NCBI RefSeq assembly: GCF_029581275.1
Contig: NZ_CP120742.1
Location: 4,836,501-4,900,500, forward strand
Origin: Micromonospora sp. WMMD1155
Lineage (GTDB): Bacteria; Actinomycetota; Actinomycetes; Mycobacteriales; Micromonosporaceae
Reading direction: 5' to 3'
Length of the DNA: 64,000 nt
Shown here: piece by piece, positions 38,013 to 46,942 of the stretch
How positions within the stretch are numbered: position 1 is the first letter of the stretch
How the letters are laid out: every line of letters starts with the position of its first letter
Translations under genes and position numbers: made by a program
The notes under the pieces: model-generated
Seen by the model: the letters and a program-made list of their open reading frames with translations, nothing else
What the model was told of the DNA's origin: nothing
Databases searched by the model: none

Positions 38013-38969
38013 ATGAGCACCGCGACGCACGATGGTCTGACCCGGCCCGACCAGAGCCCGGACACCGCACCCGACGGTGGGAAGGGCGGCAGGTCCACCT
38101 CGGACGGGATCGGCGGCAAGTTCTTCAACGGCTTCTCCCACCTCTTCCTGCTGGTGTGGGCCGTGATGGTGATCTACCCGCTGCTGTGGGTGGTGATGTC
38201 GGCGCTCAAAACCGACTCGGAGGTCATCCGTCAACCGCTGTCCCTGATCCCGGCCAAGCTCAACTGGGACAACTTCAGCCGAGCCTGGGGCGCGGGGCAC
38301 CTCGGGTCGTTCTTCCTCAACACCGTGCTGGTGTTGGCCGGCAGCGTCACCCTGACCATGCTGCTGGGCTCGATGGCCGCGTACGCGCTGGCCCGCTACG
38401 AGTTCCGGGGCAACCGGCTGATCTACTACGTGTTCCTCTCCGGCCTGACCCTGCCGATCTACCTGGCCGCGGTGCCGCTGTTCAAGGGCGTCTACAACAC
38501 CAGCGTCCACTTCCCGCTGCTGGGCCCGAACAAGCACCTCATGCTGATCCTGGTCTACGTGGCCTGGTCGCTGTCGTTCACCGTCTTCTTCATGCACTCG
38601 TTCTTCCGGACGCTGCCCAACACCATCGCCGAGGCGGCCATGGTCGACGGCGCATCGCACAGCCGACTCTTCTTCAGCGTCATGCTGCCGATGTCGAAGC
38701 CCGGTCTGATCAGCATCGGCATCTTCAACGTGCTGGGTCAGTGGAACCAGTGGTACCTGCCGACCCTGCTCATGCAGTCGGTCGCCGGGGAGCCGAAGAA
38801 CCAGGTGATCGCCCAGGGCCTGATCGAGCTGTCGGTCAACCAGGGCTACAAGTCCGACTGGTCCGGCCTGTTCGCCGGGGTGACCATGGCGATGCTTCCG
38901 GTGCTCGTGGTCTACATCATCTTCCAGCGGCAGGTGCAGTCCGGCCTCACCGCGGGCGTCGGCAAGTAA
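38013..38969 (+). CDS. ngcG: NgcG-like ABC importer permease (copy 2)
   Basis: 318 aa, six helices after a 35-residue Gly/Asp-rich cytoplasmic tail; EAA loop 'TIAEAAMVDGASHSRLFFSVMLPMSKPG', end 'QRQVQSGLTAGVGK' as in copy 1. Start ATG 38013 has a GAGGAGG about 6 nt upstream. It closes the operon; a perfect hairpin lies 13 bp after the stop. No ATPase gene follows. Confidence 0.88.
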   Translation: MSTATHDGLTRPDQSPDTAPDGGKGGRSTSDGIGGKFFNGFSHLFLLVWAVMVIYPLLWVVMSALKTDSEVIRQPLSLIPAKLNWDNFSRAWGAGHLGSFFLNTVLVLAGSVTLTMLLGSMAAYALARYEFRGNRLIYYVFLSGLTLPIYLAAVPLFKGVYNTSVHFPLLGPNKHLMLILVYVAWSLSFTVFFMHSFFRTLPNTIAEAAMVDGASHSRLFFSVMLPMSKPGLISIGIFNVLGQWNQWYLPTLLMQSVAGEPKNQVIAQGLIELSVNQGYKSDWSGLFAGVTMAMLPVLVVYIIFQRQVQSGLTAGVGK

Positions 38970-38981
38970 CCACCGACCGCG

Positions 38982-39017
38982 CGTCAGGGGCCCCTCACCG
39001 GCGAGGGGCCCCTGACG
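38982..39017. terminator. Bidirectional hairpin terminator
   Basis: Perfect 15-bp stem (38982-38996 and 39003-39017), 6-nt loop. It abuts the stop codon of the convergent exporter gene and follows ngcG copy 2, so it can end both transcripts. Confidence 0.88.
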
Positions 39018-40769
39018 TCATCTTCGGTGCTCGTCGGCCGGGGTGTGCCAGGAGCGCCACAGGTCGGCGTACGCCCCGCCGGCCGCGACCAGGTCGTCGT
39101 GACTGCCGATCTCGGTGATCCGGCCGTCCGCCAGCACGGCCACCCGGTCGGCGTCGTGCGCGGTGTTGAGCCGGTGCGCGATCGCGATGACGGTCCGCCC
39201 GACCAGCACGGCGGCGAGTGCCCGCTCGGTACGACGGGCCGTGGTCGGATCGAGCGCGGCGGTCGCCTCGTCGAGGATCAGCGTGTGCGGGTCGGCCAGC
39301 ACCAGCCGAGCCAGCGCGAGTTGCTGGGCCTCCGCCGCGCCGAGCTGGCGCGCGCCGTCGCCGAGCGTGGCGTCCAGACCCTCCGGCAAATCGGCGAACC
39401 AGTCGGCGCCCACGGTGCCGAGCGCCGCCCGCATCTGCTCGTCCGAGGCGTCCGGCGCGGCGAACGCCAGATTGTCCCGTACCGAGCCGATGAAGACGTG
39501 GTGCTCCTGGGTGACCAGGGCGATCCGGCGGCGACGCTCGGCCGGGTCGAGGTCGGTGACCGGGCAGCCACCGATGCTGACCACGCCCTGTCGGGGCGCG
39601 TCGATCCCGGCCAGCAGCCGGGCCAGGGTGGACTTGCCGGCCCCCGACGGGCCGACGACGGCCAGCCGCTCGCCGGGCTGCACCTCCAGGTCGATGCCGT
39701 GCAGCACGTCCGGCCCGCCGGAGTAGGAGAACCGCGCCCCGCGCACGACGAGCCGTTCACCCCGCGACGTGGCCGTCCGGCCCGGCGGCTCCGCCGGGAC
39801 CAGGCCGACCCCGAGCACCCGCGCGTACGACGCGAAGCCCCGCTGCGCCTGCTCCGTCCACTGCAACAGCCGGTCCAACGGGTCGATCGCCTGTTGCAGG
39901 TAGAGCGCGGCGGCGACCACCGCGCCGAGCGACACCACGTCCCGGGAGAGCAGGTAACCGCCGACGAGCAGCACCAGCGCGATCGGCAGCGGGTAGCTGG
40001 CCTCGACGACCGAGAAGAACACCGTACGCAGGGCGAGGGTGGCCCGCCGGGCCTGCCACACCCGGCTGATCCGGTCGGTGCCGTGCCGGATCCGGTCGTC
40101 GGTGAGCCGCAGCGCCTCCACCGTGCGGGCACCCTCGGCGGTCGTGGTGAGCGTCTCGGTCAACTCGGCTGCCGCCGCACCCTCGGTGAGGTACGCGGAG
40201 CCGGCCCGGCGCAGGTACCAGCGGGTCACCGCCACGATCGACGGGAGCCCGGCCAGCGCGGCCAGCCCGAGCAGCGGATGCAGCAGGAAGACCGCGCCGA
40301 ACAGCAGCATCAACTGCACCGAGGCGATGACGATGGTGGGCACCACGTCCCGGACGGTGGTCCCGACCGTCGCCACGTCGACCGAGCTGCGGGTGGCCAG
40401 ATCCCCCGAGCCGGCGCGCTCCACCACCGAGACCGGCAGCCCGAGAGTCCGGGAGACGAACTCCTCGCGCAGCTCCGCGACGGCGCGCTCACCGAAGCGG
40501 TGACCGGCGTACTGCGCGTACCGGGAGAGCAGCGCGCTGACCACGACGCAGCCGGCGATGGCCAGCGCCAGCCGGTCCACGGTGGCCACCCCCGCGCCCG
40601 CGGTGACCCGGTCGACGATGGTGCCCAGCAGCCACGGTGGGGCGAGCCCGGCGACCGCGGCGGCGCCGTGCAGCGCCAGCACGACCCCGACCGCACGCCG
40701 GTGCCGGCTGATCATGTCCCGTAACGCCCGGCGTACCGTGCCGCGGTCGGCCACCGGAAGCCGGCTCAC
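39018..40769 (-). CDS. ABC exporter half-transporter, active-site subunit
   Basis: 583 aa. Six membrane helices (about 20-320) and a C-terminal ATPase domain. Walker A is intact (G-P-S-G-A-G-K-S-T, about 373-381), Walker B is 'TLILDEATAALD' with the catalytic Glu, and the H-loop His is in 'IAIAHRLNT'. The signature motif is degenerate: L-G-A-A-E-A-Q instead of L-S-G-G-Q. Its start overlaps the end of the partner gene by 4 bp. It therefore supplies the Walker side of the one working ATP site in a heterodimer. The substrate is unknown; family members export peptides, lipids or drugs. Confidence 0.93.
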   Translation of the reverse strand: MSRLPVADRGTVRRALRDMISRHRRAVGVVLALHGAAAVAGLAPPWLLGTIVDRVTAGAGVATVDRLALAIAGCVVVSALLSRYAQYAGHRFGERAVAELREEFVSRTLGLPVSVVERAGSGDLATRSSVDVATVGTTVRDVVPTIVIASVQLMLLFGAVFLLHPLLGLAALAGLPSIVAVTRWYLRRAGSAYLTEGAAAAELTETLTTTAEGARTVEALRLTDDRIRHGTDRISRVWQARRATLALRTVFFSVVEASYPLPIALVLLVGGYLLSRDVVSLGAVVAAALYLQQAIDPLDRLLQWTEQAQRGFASYARVLGVGLVPAEPPGRTATSRGERLVVRGARFSYSGGPDVLHGIDLEVQPGERLAVVGPSGAGKSTLARLLAGIDAPRQGVVSIGGCPVTDLDPAERRRRIALVTQEHHVFIGSVRDNLAFAAPDASDEQMRAALGTVGADWFADLPEGLDATLGDGARQLGAAEAQQLALARLVLADPHTLILDEATAALDPTTARRTERALAAVLVGRTVIAIAHRLNTAHDADRVAVLADGRITEIGSHDDLVAAGGAYADLWRSWHTPADEHRR

Positions 40770-42550
40770 CGGTACGCCTCCTCGGTGTCGACGGGTTCGG
40801 GCTCGTCGCTGCCCCGGGCCACCAGGTGCCGGTAGTCGGCGTCGGAGTCCAGCAGGTCGGCGTGGCTGCCGGTGGCGGTGATCCGGCCGCCGCTCAGGTG
40901 CGCGACCAGGTCGGCCCGGCCGAGCAACAGCGGTGACGTGGCGATCAACACCGTCGTCCGCCCGGCCCGCGCGACCCGCAACCGTTCGGCGATCCGCGCC
41001 TCGGTGTGCGCGTCCACCGCCGACGTCGGGTCGACGAGGATCAGCACCTCCGGTTCGGTGCGGAGGGCACGCGCCAGGCGGACCCGTTGCCGCTGACCGC
41101 CGGAGAGGGTCCGGGCCCGGGAGTCGATCGGGGTGTCCAGCCCGGCCGGCAGGGCATCGACCACGTCCTCGGCGGAGGCGGTCCGCACCGCCGCCCCGAC
41201 CCGGTCGTCACCGTCCTCGGCCCCGCCGCGCAGGATGTCGCGCAGTGTCCCGGCGAAGAGGTACGAGTCGTGGTCGGCGACCAGGACCCGGGAGCGGACC
41301 TCGTCCAGGGCGACCCCGGCCAGCGGCACCCCACCCCAGGTGGTGTCACTGACGACGTACCGGCCGAGCCGGTCGGCCAGTGCCACGGCCGCCGCCGGGT
41401 CGTCGGCCGCCACTCCGGTCAGCCGGCCGGCGCGGACGGTCAACCCGGTCACCGGGTCGTGCAGGTCGGCCGGGCCGACCGGCGCCGCCAGGGCTTCCGG
41501 CCGGCGTGCCTCGGGCACCGAGCCCGACCACCGACGGCCCGGGCCGCCGACGTCGTCCGGGGCCACCGTGAGCAGGCCGGTGATCCGTCGGGCGGCGACC
41601 CGCCCCCGGATCAGCTGGTGACTGCCCTCCAACAGGAACCAGACCGGCACGATCAGGGTCGCCACGTAGCCGTAGACGGCGACCAGCTCCCCGATCGAGA
41701 CGTCACCCGTCACCGCCATCCGAGCCGTCAGCCACACCACCGCCGCCAGGAACAGCCCGGGGATGGCCACCGTCGCCGCGTCGATCCAGCTGATGACCGC
41801 GCCCACCCGGTAGCCCTCGACGCGCAGCTCCTGGGACCGGGCCGCGTACCGGCCGGCGAACAGGCCCCGACCGCCCACCCCGGCGAGCACCCGCAGCCCG
41901 GCCACGATGTCCCCGGACCGGGCGGTGAGTGCGCCCTGCTGGCGGCGGTAGACCGACTCCGCCTGTTCGAGGCGGCGCAGCAGCGGCCCGACGACCAGCC
42001 CGACCGCCGGCACCCCGACCAGGACGCAGAGCGCGAGCATCGGCGAGATCGACCAGAGCACCACGGCGATGACCCCGAAGGCGACCACCGCTCCGACGCC
42101 CGGCCCGGTCAGCGTCAGCACCTGCGCCGTCCAGTCGATGTCGGAGCCGCCGATGGTGGACACCTCGCCGGAGGCGACCCGGCGGGGGAGCACCGCGCCG
42201 ATCCGGGACAGGTGGCGCAGCAGGACCTCGGCGGAGCGGGCCTTGGCGTCCTCCCGGATGAAGGTCATCGTGCGGTGCCGCATGGTGCCGAGGAACGACA
42301 GAGCAACCCCCGCGACGACGATCGCCGCGACCCAGAACACCAGCGCCCGGGTGTCGCGGGCGCGCAGACCGTCGTCCACGGCGCGGGCGATCAGGTAGGG
42401 CCGGGCCGAGAGCCCGACCATCCAGGCCGTGCCGAGCAGGCTGCCACGAAGCACCCGCCAGGGTTGGCGGCGGGTGAGCCACCACAGGTATCGCATCGGG
42501 CCGCGGGTGTCGGGAGTGCCTGGATCGGGGTGCGGGATCTGCGGAGGCAC
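40766..42550 (-). CDS. ABC exporter half-transporter, degenerate ATPase subunit
   Basis: 594 aa. Six membrane helices and an ATPase-like domain. The signature L-S-G-G-Q-R-Q-R is intact, but Walker A is missing (the loop reads 'TGVAADDPAAAVAL' with no G-K-S/T), Walker B reads 'LILVDPTSAVD' with Pro in place of the catalytic Glu, and the H-loop His is replaced ('LIATSPLLL'). It cannot bind and hydrolyse ATP at its own site but completes the partner's site with its signature. The gene is first in the operon, with GTG 42550 as start and no strong ribosome-binding site. Confidence 0.92.
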   Translation of the reverse strand: MPPQIPHPDPGTPDTRGPMRYLWWLTRRQPWRVLRGSLLGTAWMVGLSARPYLIARAVDDGLRARDTRALVFWVAAIVVAGVALSFLGTMRHRTMTFIREDAKARSAEVLLRHLSRIGAVLPRRVASGEVSTIGGSDIDWTAQVLTLTGPGVGAVVAFGVIAVVLWSISPMLALCVLVGVPAVGLVVGPLLRRLEQAESVYRRQQGALTARSGDIVAGLRVLAGVGGRGLFAGRYAARSQELRVEGYRVGAVISWIDAATVAIPGLFLAAVVWLTARMAVTGDVSIGELVAVYGYVATLIVPVWFLLEGSHQLIRGRVAARRITGLLTVAPDDVGGPGRRWSGSVPEARRPEALAAPVGPADLHDPVTGLTVRAGRLTGVAADDPAAAVALADRLGRYVVSDTTWGGVPLAGVALDEVRSRVLVADHDSYLFAGTLRDILRGGAEDGDDRVGAAVRTASAEDVVDALPAGLDTPIDSRARTLSGGQRQRVRLARALRTEPEVLILVDPTSAVDAHTEARIAERLRVARAGRTTVLIATSPLLLGRADLVAHLSGGRITATGSHADLLDSDADYRHLVARGSDEPEPVDTEEAYR

Positions 42551-42646
42551 CAGCTCACGCTACCGACCGGGCCCGACACCCCACCGACCCGAAACGCGTG
42601 AGGTGCGCCTCCGTTCCTGTCGCAGGGGAGAGGCAGAATCACGTTC

Positions 42647-44326
42647 GTGCTGGTAGCGGTGGTGGCTGATGAGCGGGGCGGCGGAGTGCTCCGTCCGCTC
42701 GACCCCGCCGGTCGCCCGGCCGGCCCGACCGAGGTCGTCACCGATCTGGCGGCCGCCGTCGCCGCGCGGGAGGCCGCCGGGCACCCGCGCTGGGTCTGGT
42801 CCGGCTCCGCGTCGGTCTACCCGGCGTTGCTGCGCGCCGGCGTCCGGGTCGACAGGTGCCACGACGTGGAGTTGACCGAGGCGTTGCTGCTCGGTCACGC
42901 GGGCCGCTGGGGCGAGCCCCGTTCGCTGGCCGCCGCCTGGGCCCGGCTGACCGGCGCGGCGGTGCCGCCCGACCCGCCGCCGCGCGCCCCCGCGCCACCC
43001 GGGCACGGCCAGGGCGCGCTCTTCGACACGATGCCGGGCCCGCCGGGGCCGGGCATCGAGGCACTGACCCAGGTGTACGCCGACCAGCTCGCCCGCGTCG
43101 GCAGGGCCGAGCACCCGGGCCGGTTCCGGTTGCTGGTGGCCGCCGAGTCCGCCGGTGCGTTGATCGCGGTGGAGATGGGCGTCGCCGGGCTGCCCTGGCG
43201 GGCCGACGTGCACGACGAGATCCTGCACGAGCTGCTGGGTGACCCGTCTCCGGTCGGTGGCCCGCCACGCCGCCTCGCCGAGTTGGCCGCCCGGATCGCC
43301 GACGCCCTCGGCGTACGCCACCTGCACGCCGACTCCCCGGCGGAGCTGCTGAAGGCGTTCGCCCGGGCCGGGGTGGAGCTGCCCAACACCCGGGCCTGGG
43401 TGCTGCGCGGTGTCGACCATCCGGCGGTGCCGCTGGTGCTGGAATACAAGGAGCTCTACCGGATCTGGACGGCGCACGGCTGGGCCTGGCGTGAGCAGTG
43501 GGTGCAGGGAGGCCGGTTCCAACCGGAGTACGTGCCGGGCGGGGTCGTCTCCGGCCGGTGGGCCACCCGGGGCGGTGGCGCGTTGCAGATCCCGAAAGTG
43601 ATCCGCCGGGCGGTGGTGGCCGATCCGGGCTGGCGGCTGGTGGTCGCCGACGCCGGCCAGTTGGAGCCCCGGGTGCTGGCAGCGGTCTCCGGCGACGCGC
43701 GGCTGGCGGCGGCCGGTGGGGCCGGCGACCTCTACGCCGCGTTGGCCCGGGATTCGTTCGGTGGCGACCGGGCGAAGGCCAAGGTGGCCCTGCTCGGCGC
43801 GATGTACGGGCAGACCGGAGGTGCCGCGGTGCCCGCCCTGGCGGTGCTGAAGCGCAGTTACCCGACCGCGTTCGGCTACGTCGAGGCGGCGGCGCGCACC
43901 GGTGAGACCGGTGGGCTGGTGCGATCGTGGCTGGGGCGGACGTGTCCGCCCGGCTCGGCCGGGTTCGGCGATCTCGACGACGCGTCAGCCGACCCGGAGG
44001 GGGCGGCCGATCCGCAGAGCCCACGGGCTCGTGCCGCCCGGTCCCGGGGTCGTTTCACCCGCAACTTCGTCATCCAGGCCACCGCCGCCGAGTGGGCCTC
44101 CACGTTGCTGGCCACGCTGCGGACGGAGTTGTCCGGCACCGACGCCGAGCTGGTCTTCTTCCAGCACGACGAGGTCATCGTGCACGCTCCCGCCGAGCAG
44201 GCGGCGGCGGTCGCCGACGCCGTCACGCGGTCCGGCGAGCGGGCCTCGGCGCTGCTCTTCGGTGCGACGCCGGTGCGGTTTCCGCTGGACCTGTCGGTCG
44301 TCGACTGCTACGCCGACGCGGCCTGA
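42647..44326 (+). CDS. Family A DNA polymerase-like protein (bifunctional exonuclease/polymerase type)
   Basis: 559 aa. The C-terminal half has the three polymerase motifs: A 'VVADAGQLEPRVLA', B with the O-helix Lys and Tyr in 'KAKVALLGAMYGQ', and C 'FFQHDEVIVH'. The N-terminal half should be a 3'-5' exonuclease, but the expected D-x-E at the start is only 'VVADERGG' and other exonuclease acids are not obvious, so proofreading is doubtful. No 5'-nuclease domain. It is shorter than PolI and may act in repair or primer-gap filling. Motif A has Gln-Leu-Glu in place of Gln-Ile-Glu. Monocistronic. Confidence 0.87.
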   Translation: MLVAVVADERGGGVLRPLDPAGRPAGPTEVVTDLAAAVAAREAAGHPRWVWSGSASVYPALLRAGVRVDRCHDVELTEALLLGHAGRWGEPRSLAAAWARLTGAAVPPDPPPRAPAPPGHGQGALFDTMPGPPGPGIEALTQVYADQLARVGRAEHPGRFRLLVAAESAGALIAVEMGVAGLPWRADVHDEILHELLGDPSPVGGPPRRLAELAARIADALGVRHLHADSPAELLKAFARAGVELPNTRAWVLRGVDHPAVPLVLEYKELYRIWTAHGWAWREQWVQGGRFQPEYVPGGVVSGRWATRGGGALQIPKVIRRAVVADPGWRLVVADAGQLEPRVLAAVSGDARLAAAGGAGDLYAALARDSFGGDRAKAKVALLGAMYGQTGGAAVPALAVLKRSYPTAFGYVEAAARTGETGGLVRSWLGRTCPPGSAGFGDLDDASADPEGAADPQSPRARAARSRGRFTRNFVIQATAAEWASTLLATLRTELSGTDAELVFFQHDEVIVHAPAEQAAAVADAVTRSGERASALLFGATPVRFPLDLSVVDCYADAA

Positions 44327-44355
44327 CCGCCGGCGCCGACCCTCCCGCGGACGCT

Positions 44356-44433
44356 TTGATCGACTCCACTTCGGCGATGTGGTGGCAATCTGCCGCCCGG
44401 ATACCGCCATATCGGCGACCTGGAGTCGATCAA
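44356..44433. repeat. Imperfect inverted repeat, 27-bp arms, intergenic
   Basis: Arms 44356-44382 and 44407-44433 match at 23 of 27 positions (first 13 of each arm perfect: TTGATCGACTCCA). It lies 30 bp after the polymerase-like gene, between genes on the same strand. It could be a terminator; its arm sequence is not shared with the other hairpins. Confidence 0.85.
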
Positions 44434-44566
44434 GCCGCCCGCCCACCGTCGCAGGTGCTCCGATGCGTAACGGTTGTGCTATTTCTCCTTTTCGCCCCGC
44501 CACCCCCCGCTGGCCGTCCTCGTTGCAGTGTCCGTAGGAGGGGGCGGATCGGTAGCGGTCGCTCCC

Positions 44567-45196
44567 ATGCTTGAGGGGGCGCAGCTGAACCGGATCGCAG
44601 GAATGATCATCGCAGCGGGTGGGGGACGACGGATCGGTGGTCCGGAGGCACTGCTGTGCCAAGGGGACAAGCCCCTGGTCAATCAGATGATCGACACGAT
44701 GACCGAGGCGGGCTGCGAGCAGATCGTGGTCGTGCTGGGCGCCGCCGCGGAACAGGTCCAGGAGGCCGCCGACCTGAGCAGGGCCACCGTCGTCATCAAC
44801 AAGGCGTGGGGCACCGGAGTCGGCTCGTCCATCCGGGCCGGCCTGGCCGCCATGGACGACGAGGGGATCGAGGCGGTGGTGGTGGTCCCGGTCGACATGC
44901 CGGGTCTGACCGCCGCGGCGGTCAGCCGGGTGGCCGCGTTGCCGTACCCGGACGTGCTGGTCTGTGCCACCTACGACGGGTTGCGCGGGTACCCGATGCT
45001 CTTCGGTCGCCGCCACTGGCCCGGCATCGCCACGCTGGCCAGCGCCGACGTCGGCGCGCGGCCGTACCTGTTGGCGCACAAGGACCAGATCGTCGACATC
45101 GCCTGCGACTCGGTGGCCGACGGCAGCCGGGTCGACACGCCGGAACTGATGGAGCTGTACGGGCTCACCGTCCCGCCGCAGCGCGTGGGGGTCTAG
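44567..45196 (+). CDS. MobA-like nucleotidyltransferase (molybdopterin cofactor/CTP-transferase type)
   Basis: 209 aa. Nucleotidyltransferase fold with 'GMIIAAGGGRRIGGPEALL' at the start (the usual metal/phosphate loop, with Glu where Lys is common), 'VVVLGAAAEQVQEAADL' and 'VVVVPVDMPGL' (the D-M-P acid). It resembles MobA/MocA-type proteins, which attach CMP or GMP to the molybdenum cofactor. No molybdoenzyme gene is adjacent. ATG 44567 lacks a near ribosome-binding site; a GGAGGGGGCGG lies about 25 nt upstream. Confidence 0.78.
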   Translation: MLEGAQLNRIAGMIIAAGGGRRIGGPEALLCQGDKPLVNQMIDTMTEAGCEQIVVVLGAAAEQVQEAADLSRATVVINKAWGTGVGSSIRAGLAAMDDEGIEAVVVVPVDMPGLTAAAVSRVAALPYPDVLVCATYDGLRGYPMLFGRRHWPGIATLASADVGARPYLLAHKDQIVDIACDSVADGSRVDTPELMELYGLTVPPQRVGV

Positions 45197-45416
45197 GTGC
45201 GAGTCTCGCTCGACTGATCAAACGACGCTTTCCCCCTGGACCGGTCGAAATCGCGTTCCGCCAATTCGATCTGGTGTCGGGAGCTGCCGCCCACTAGCCT
45301 GAGGCTGCGCGGTCTCGCTTCCACGGGGGTTGATGTGACATCGCCGTTGTCGCTTGCCTGTGCGCGCGTGGCTGTCCTCAGACAGCCGATCCGGGTTCGT
45401 GCCAGAGAGGCGATGC

Positions 45417-46850
45417 ATGAGATTTGTCAAAGTCGGTTGGCGGGCGGGTCTTTCGCTCGTCCTGGTGGCGGCGGGTTTGACGTCGTCAGGGCTGCCGGCG
45501 CAGTCGGCTGTCGGCGTCACAGCCGCTGACGGCACATACCGTTTCGTCGCCAAACTGACCATCGGAAATCCAGGCCAGGCGGATGGCACCAGCTGTTCCG
45601 GGGCGCTGGTCGCGCCGCAATGGGTGATCACCGCAAAGAGCTGCTTCGGATCGTCCGGTGTGACCGCGGGGCCACCGCCACGGTCCACCACGGCGACCGT
45701 CGGCCGCGCGAGCCTGAGCACGTCCGCCGGTACGGTTTCCGCCGTCGACAGGCTGGTGCCCCATCCGGATCGAAACGTGGTGCTCGCCCGGCTGGTGATT
45801 CCGACCGATGGCATCACGCCGATCAGGCTCGCCTCGGCCGAGCCGCGATACGGGCAGGTGCTCCGCGTCGCGGGCTACGGCCGGACCGCGACCGAGTGGG
45901 CGCCCGACCGGATGCACACGGCTCAGTTCACTGTGGGATGGTGGGCCGACCAGACGGCGACGACCTTCGACATCAAGGGCCGTAATCCGGCGAACGCGAC
46001 CGTCTGCAAGGGCGACGGCGGGGGGCCGGCCTTCCGGGAGCTCGAATCCGGTCCTCAGTTGGTGGCGATCAACGGTTCGTCATGGCAGGCCGGCTGCATC
46101 GGTGAGACCCAGACCCGGCAGGGCGCCGTCGAGATCCGTGTCGACGATCTCGCCGACTGGGTCCGGAGGAGCATCGTCGACTTCCCGATCGCCGACGGCT
46201 CGCTCTACCGCGAAGCGGCCGGCGCGATCTCCGTCATCGCCGGGGGATCGCCCATCTGGTTCGACAACATCGCCGAGATCAGGGCCACCGGCTACGCCAC
46301 CACCTGGACCGACGTGCCGAACGGCACGTTCGGGCTGCTGCCGAGCGCCCCGCGCAACGGCACCGTGGTGTCTGCTCCGCAGCATGGCATCTACGTGATT
46401 GCGGGCGGTGCGAGGATCTGGTTCAGCACTCCGCAGGAGATTGCCGACACCGGTTACGGCGGGGTGTCGCCGACGATGGTGCCCACCCGCTACCTCGACA
46501 CCGTTCCCACCACTCCGCGGGACGGCACCCTGGTGTCCGACCCGCAGGGCAACGTCTACGTGTTCGCCGGTGGGGCGAAGATCTGGTTCAGCCACCCGCA
46601 GGAGGTGACCGACACCGGTTACGGCGGGCCCCGAACTGTTCTGCCCACTCGGCACCTGGCTGGTGTTTCCGACGTTCCCCGTGACGGCACGATGGTGACC
46701 AACCCGCAGGGAGACGTCTACCTGATCGTCGGTGGCGCCAAGAAGTACTTCCACTCGTGGGACGAGATTGTCGCGAGCGGGTACGCGGACGCGCCGCTCA
46801 CCGTGCTTCCGGCCCGCTACCTCGCTGGACTACCGACCGCTGCCTCGTGA
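45417..46850 (+). CDS. Secreted trypsin-fold protein without catalytic triad, with C-terminal repeats
   Basis: 477 aa. A signal peptide (about 1-31, ending A-Q-S-A) precedes a chymotrypsin-fold domain (about 38-252). The catalytic positions are replaced: the His of T-A-A-H-C is Ser75 ('ITAKSC'), the Asp is Asn120 ('DRNVVLARL'), and the Ser of G-D-S-G-G-P is Gly201 ('KGDGGGP'). It should therefore be inactive as a protease but could still bind. Residues ~260-477 hold four repeats of about 50 residues with the core 'YVIAGGAKIWFS' and 'DTGYGG..TVLPTRYL', beta-propeller-like, possibly carbohydrate- or wall-binding. AGAGAGG lies 6 nt before ATG 45417. Codon use is visibly lower in GC than the neighbours. 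Confidence 0.88.
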   Translation: MRFVKVGWRAGLSLVLVAAGLTSSGLPAQSAVGVTAADGTYRFVAKLTIGNPGQADGTSCSGALVAPQWVITAKSCFGSSGVTAGPPPRSTTATVGRASLSTSAGTVSAVDRLVPHPDRNVVLARLVIPTDGITPIRLASAEPRYGQVLRVAGYGRTATEWAPDRMHTAQFTVGWWADQTATTFDIKGRNPANATVCKGDGGGPAFRELESGPQLVAINGSSWQAGCIGETQTRQGAVEIRVDDLADWVRRSIVDFPIADGSLYREAAGAISVIAGGSPIWFDNIAEIRATGYATTWTDVPNGTFGLLPSAPRNGTVVSAPQHGIYVIAGGARIWFSTPQEIADTGYGGVSPTMVPTRYLDTVPTTPRDGTLVSDPQGNVYVFAGGAKIWFSHPQEVTDTGYGGPRTVLPTRHLAGVSDVPRDGTMVTNPQGDVYLIVGGAKKYFHSWDEIVASGYADAPLTVLPARYLAGLPTAAS

Positions 46851-46879
46851 TGACGAGCGGCCGGTGAGCCGTTGACGAT

Positions 46880-46927
46880 CGACGGGCTGGATGTGCTCGG
46901 CAACCGCCGAACGCATCCAGCCCGTCG
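46880..46927. terminator. Bidirectional hairpin terminator
   Basis: Perfect 14-bp inverted repeat (46880-46893 and 46914-46927), 20-nt loop, between the convergent protease-like and GH1 genes. Confidence 0.82.
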
Positions 46928-46942
46928 CGGTTCGTTCGCCCG

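Noticed and set aside
45197..45416. RNA gene or small ORF before the pseudoprotease
   Set aside because: No structure or frame with supporting features was seen.
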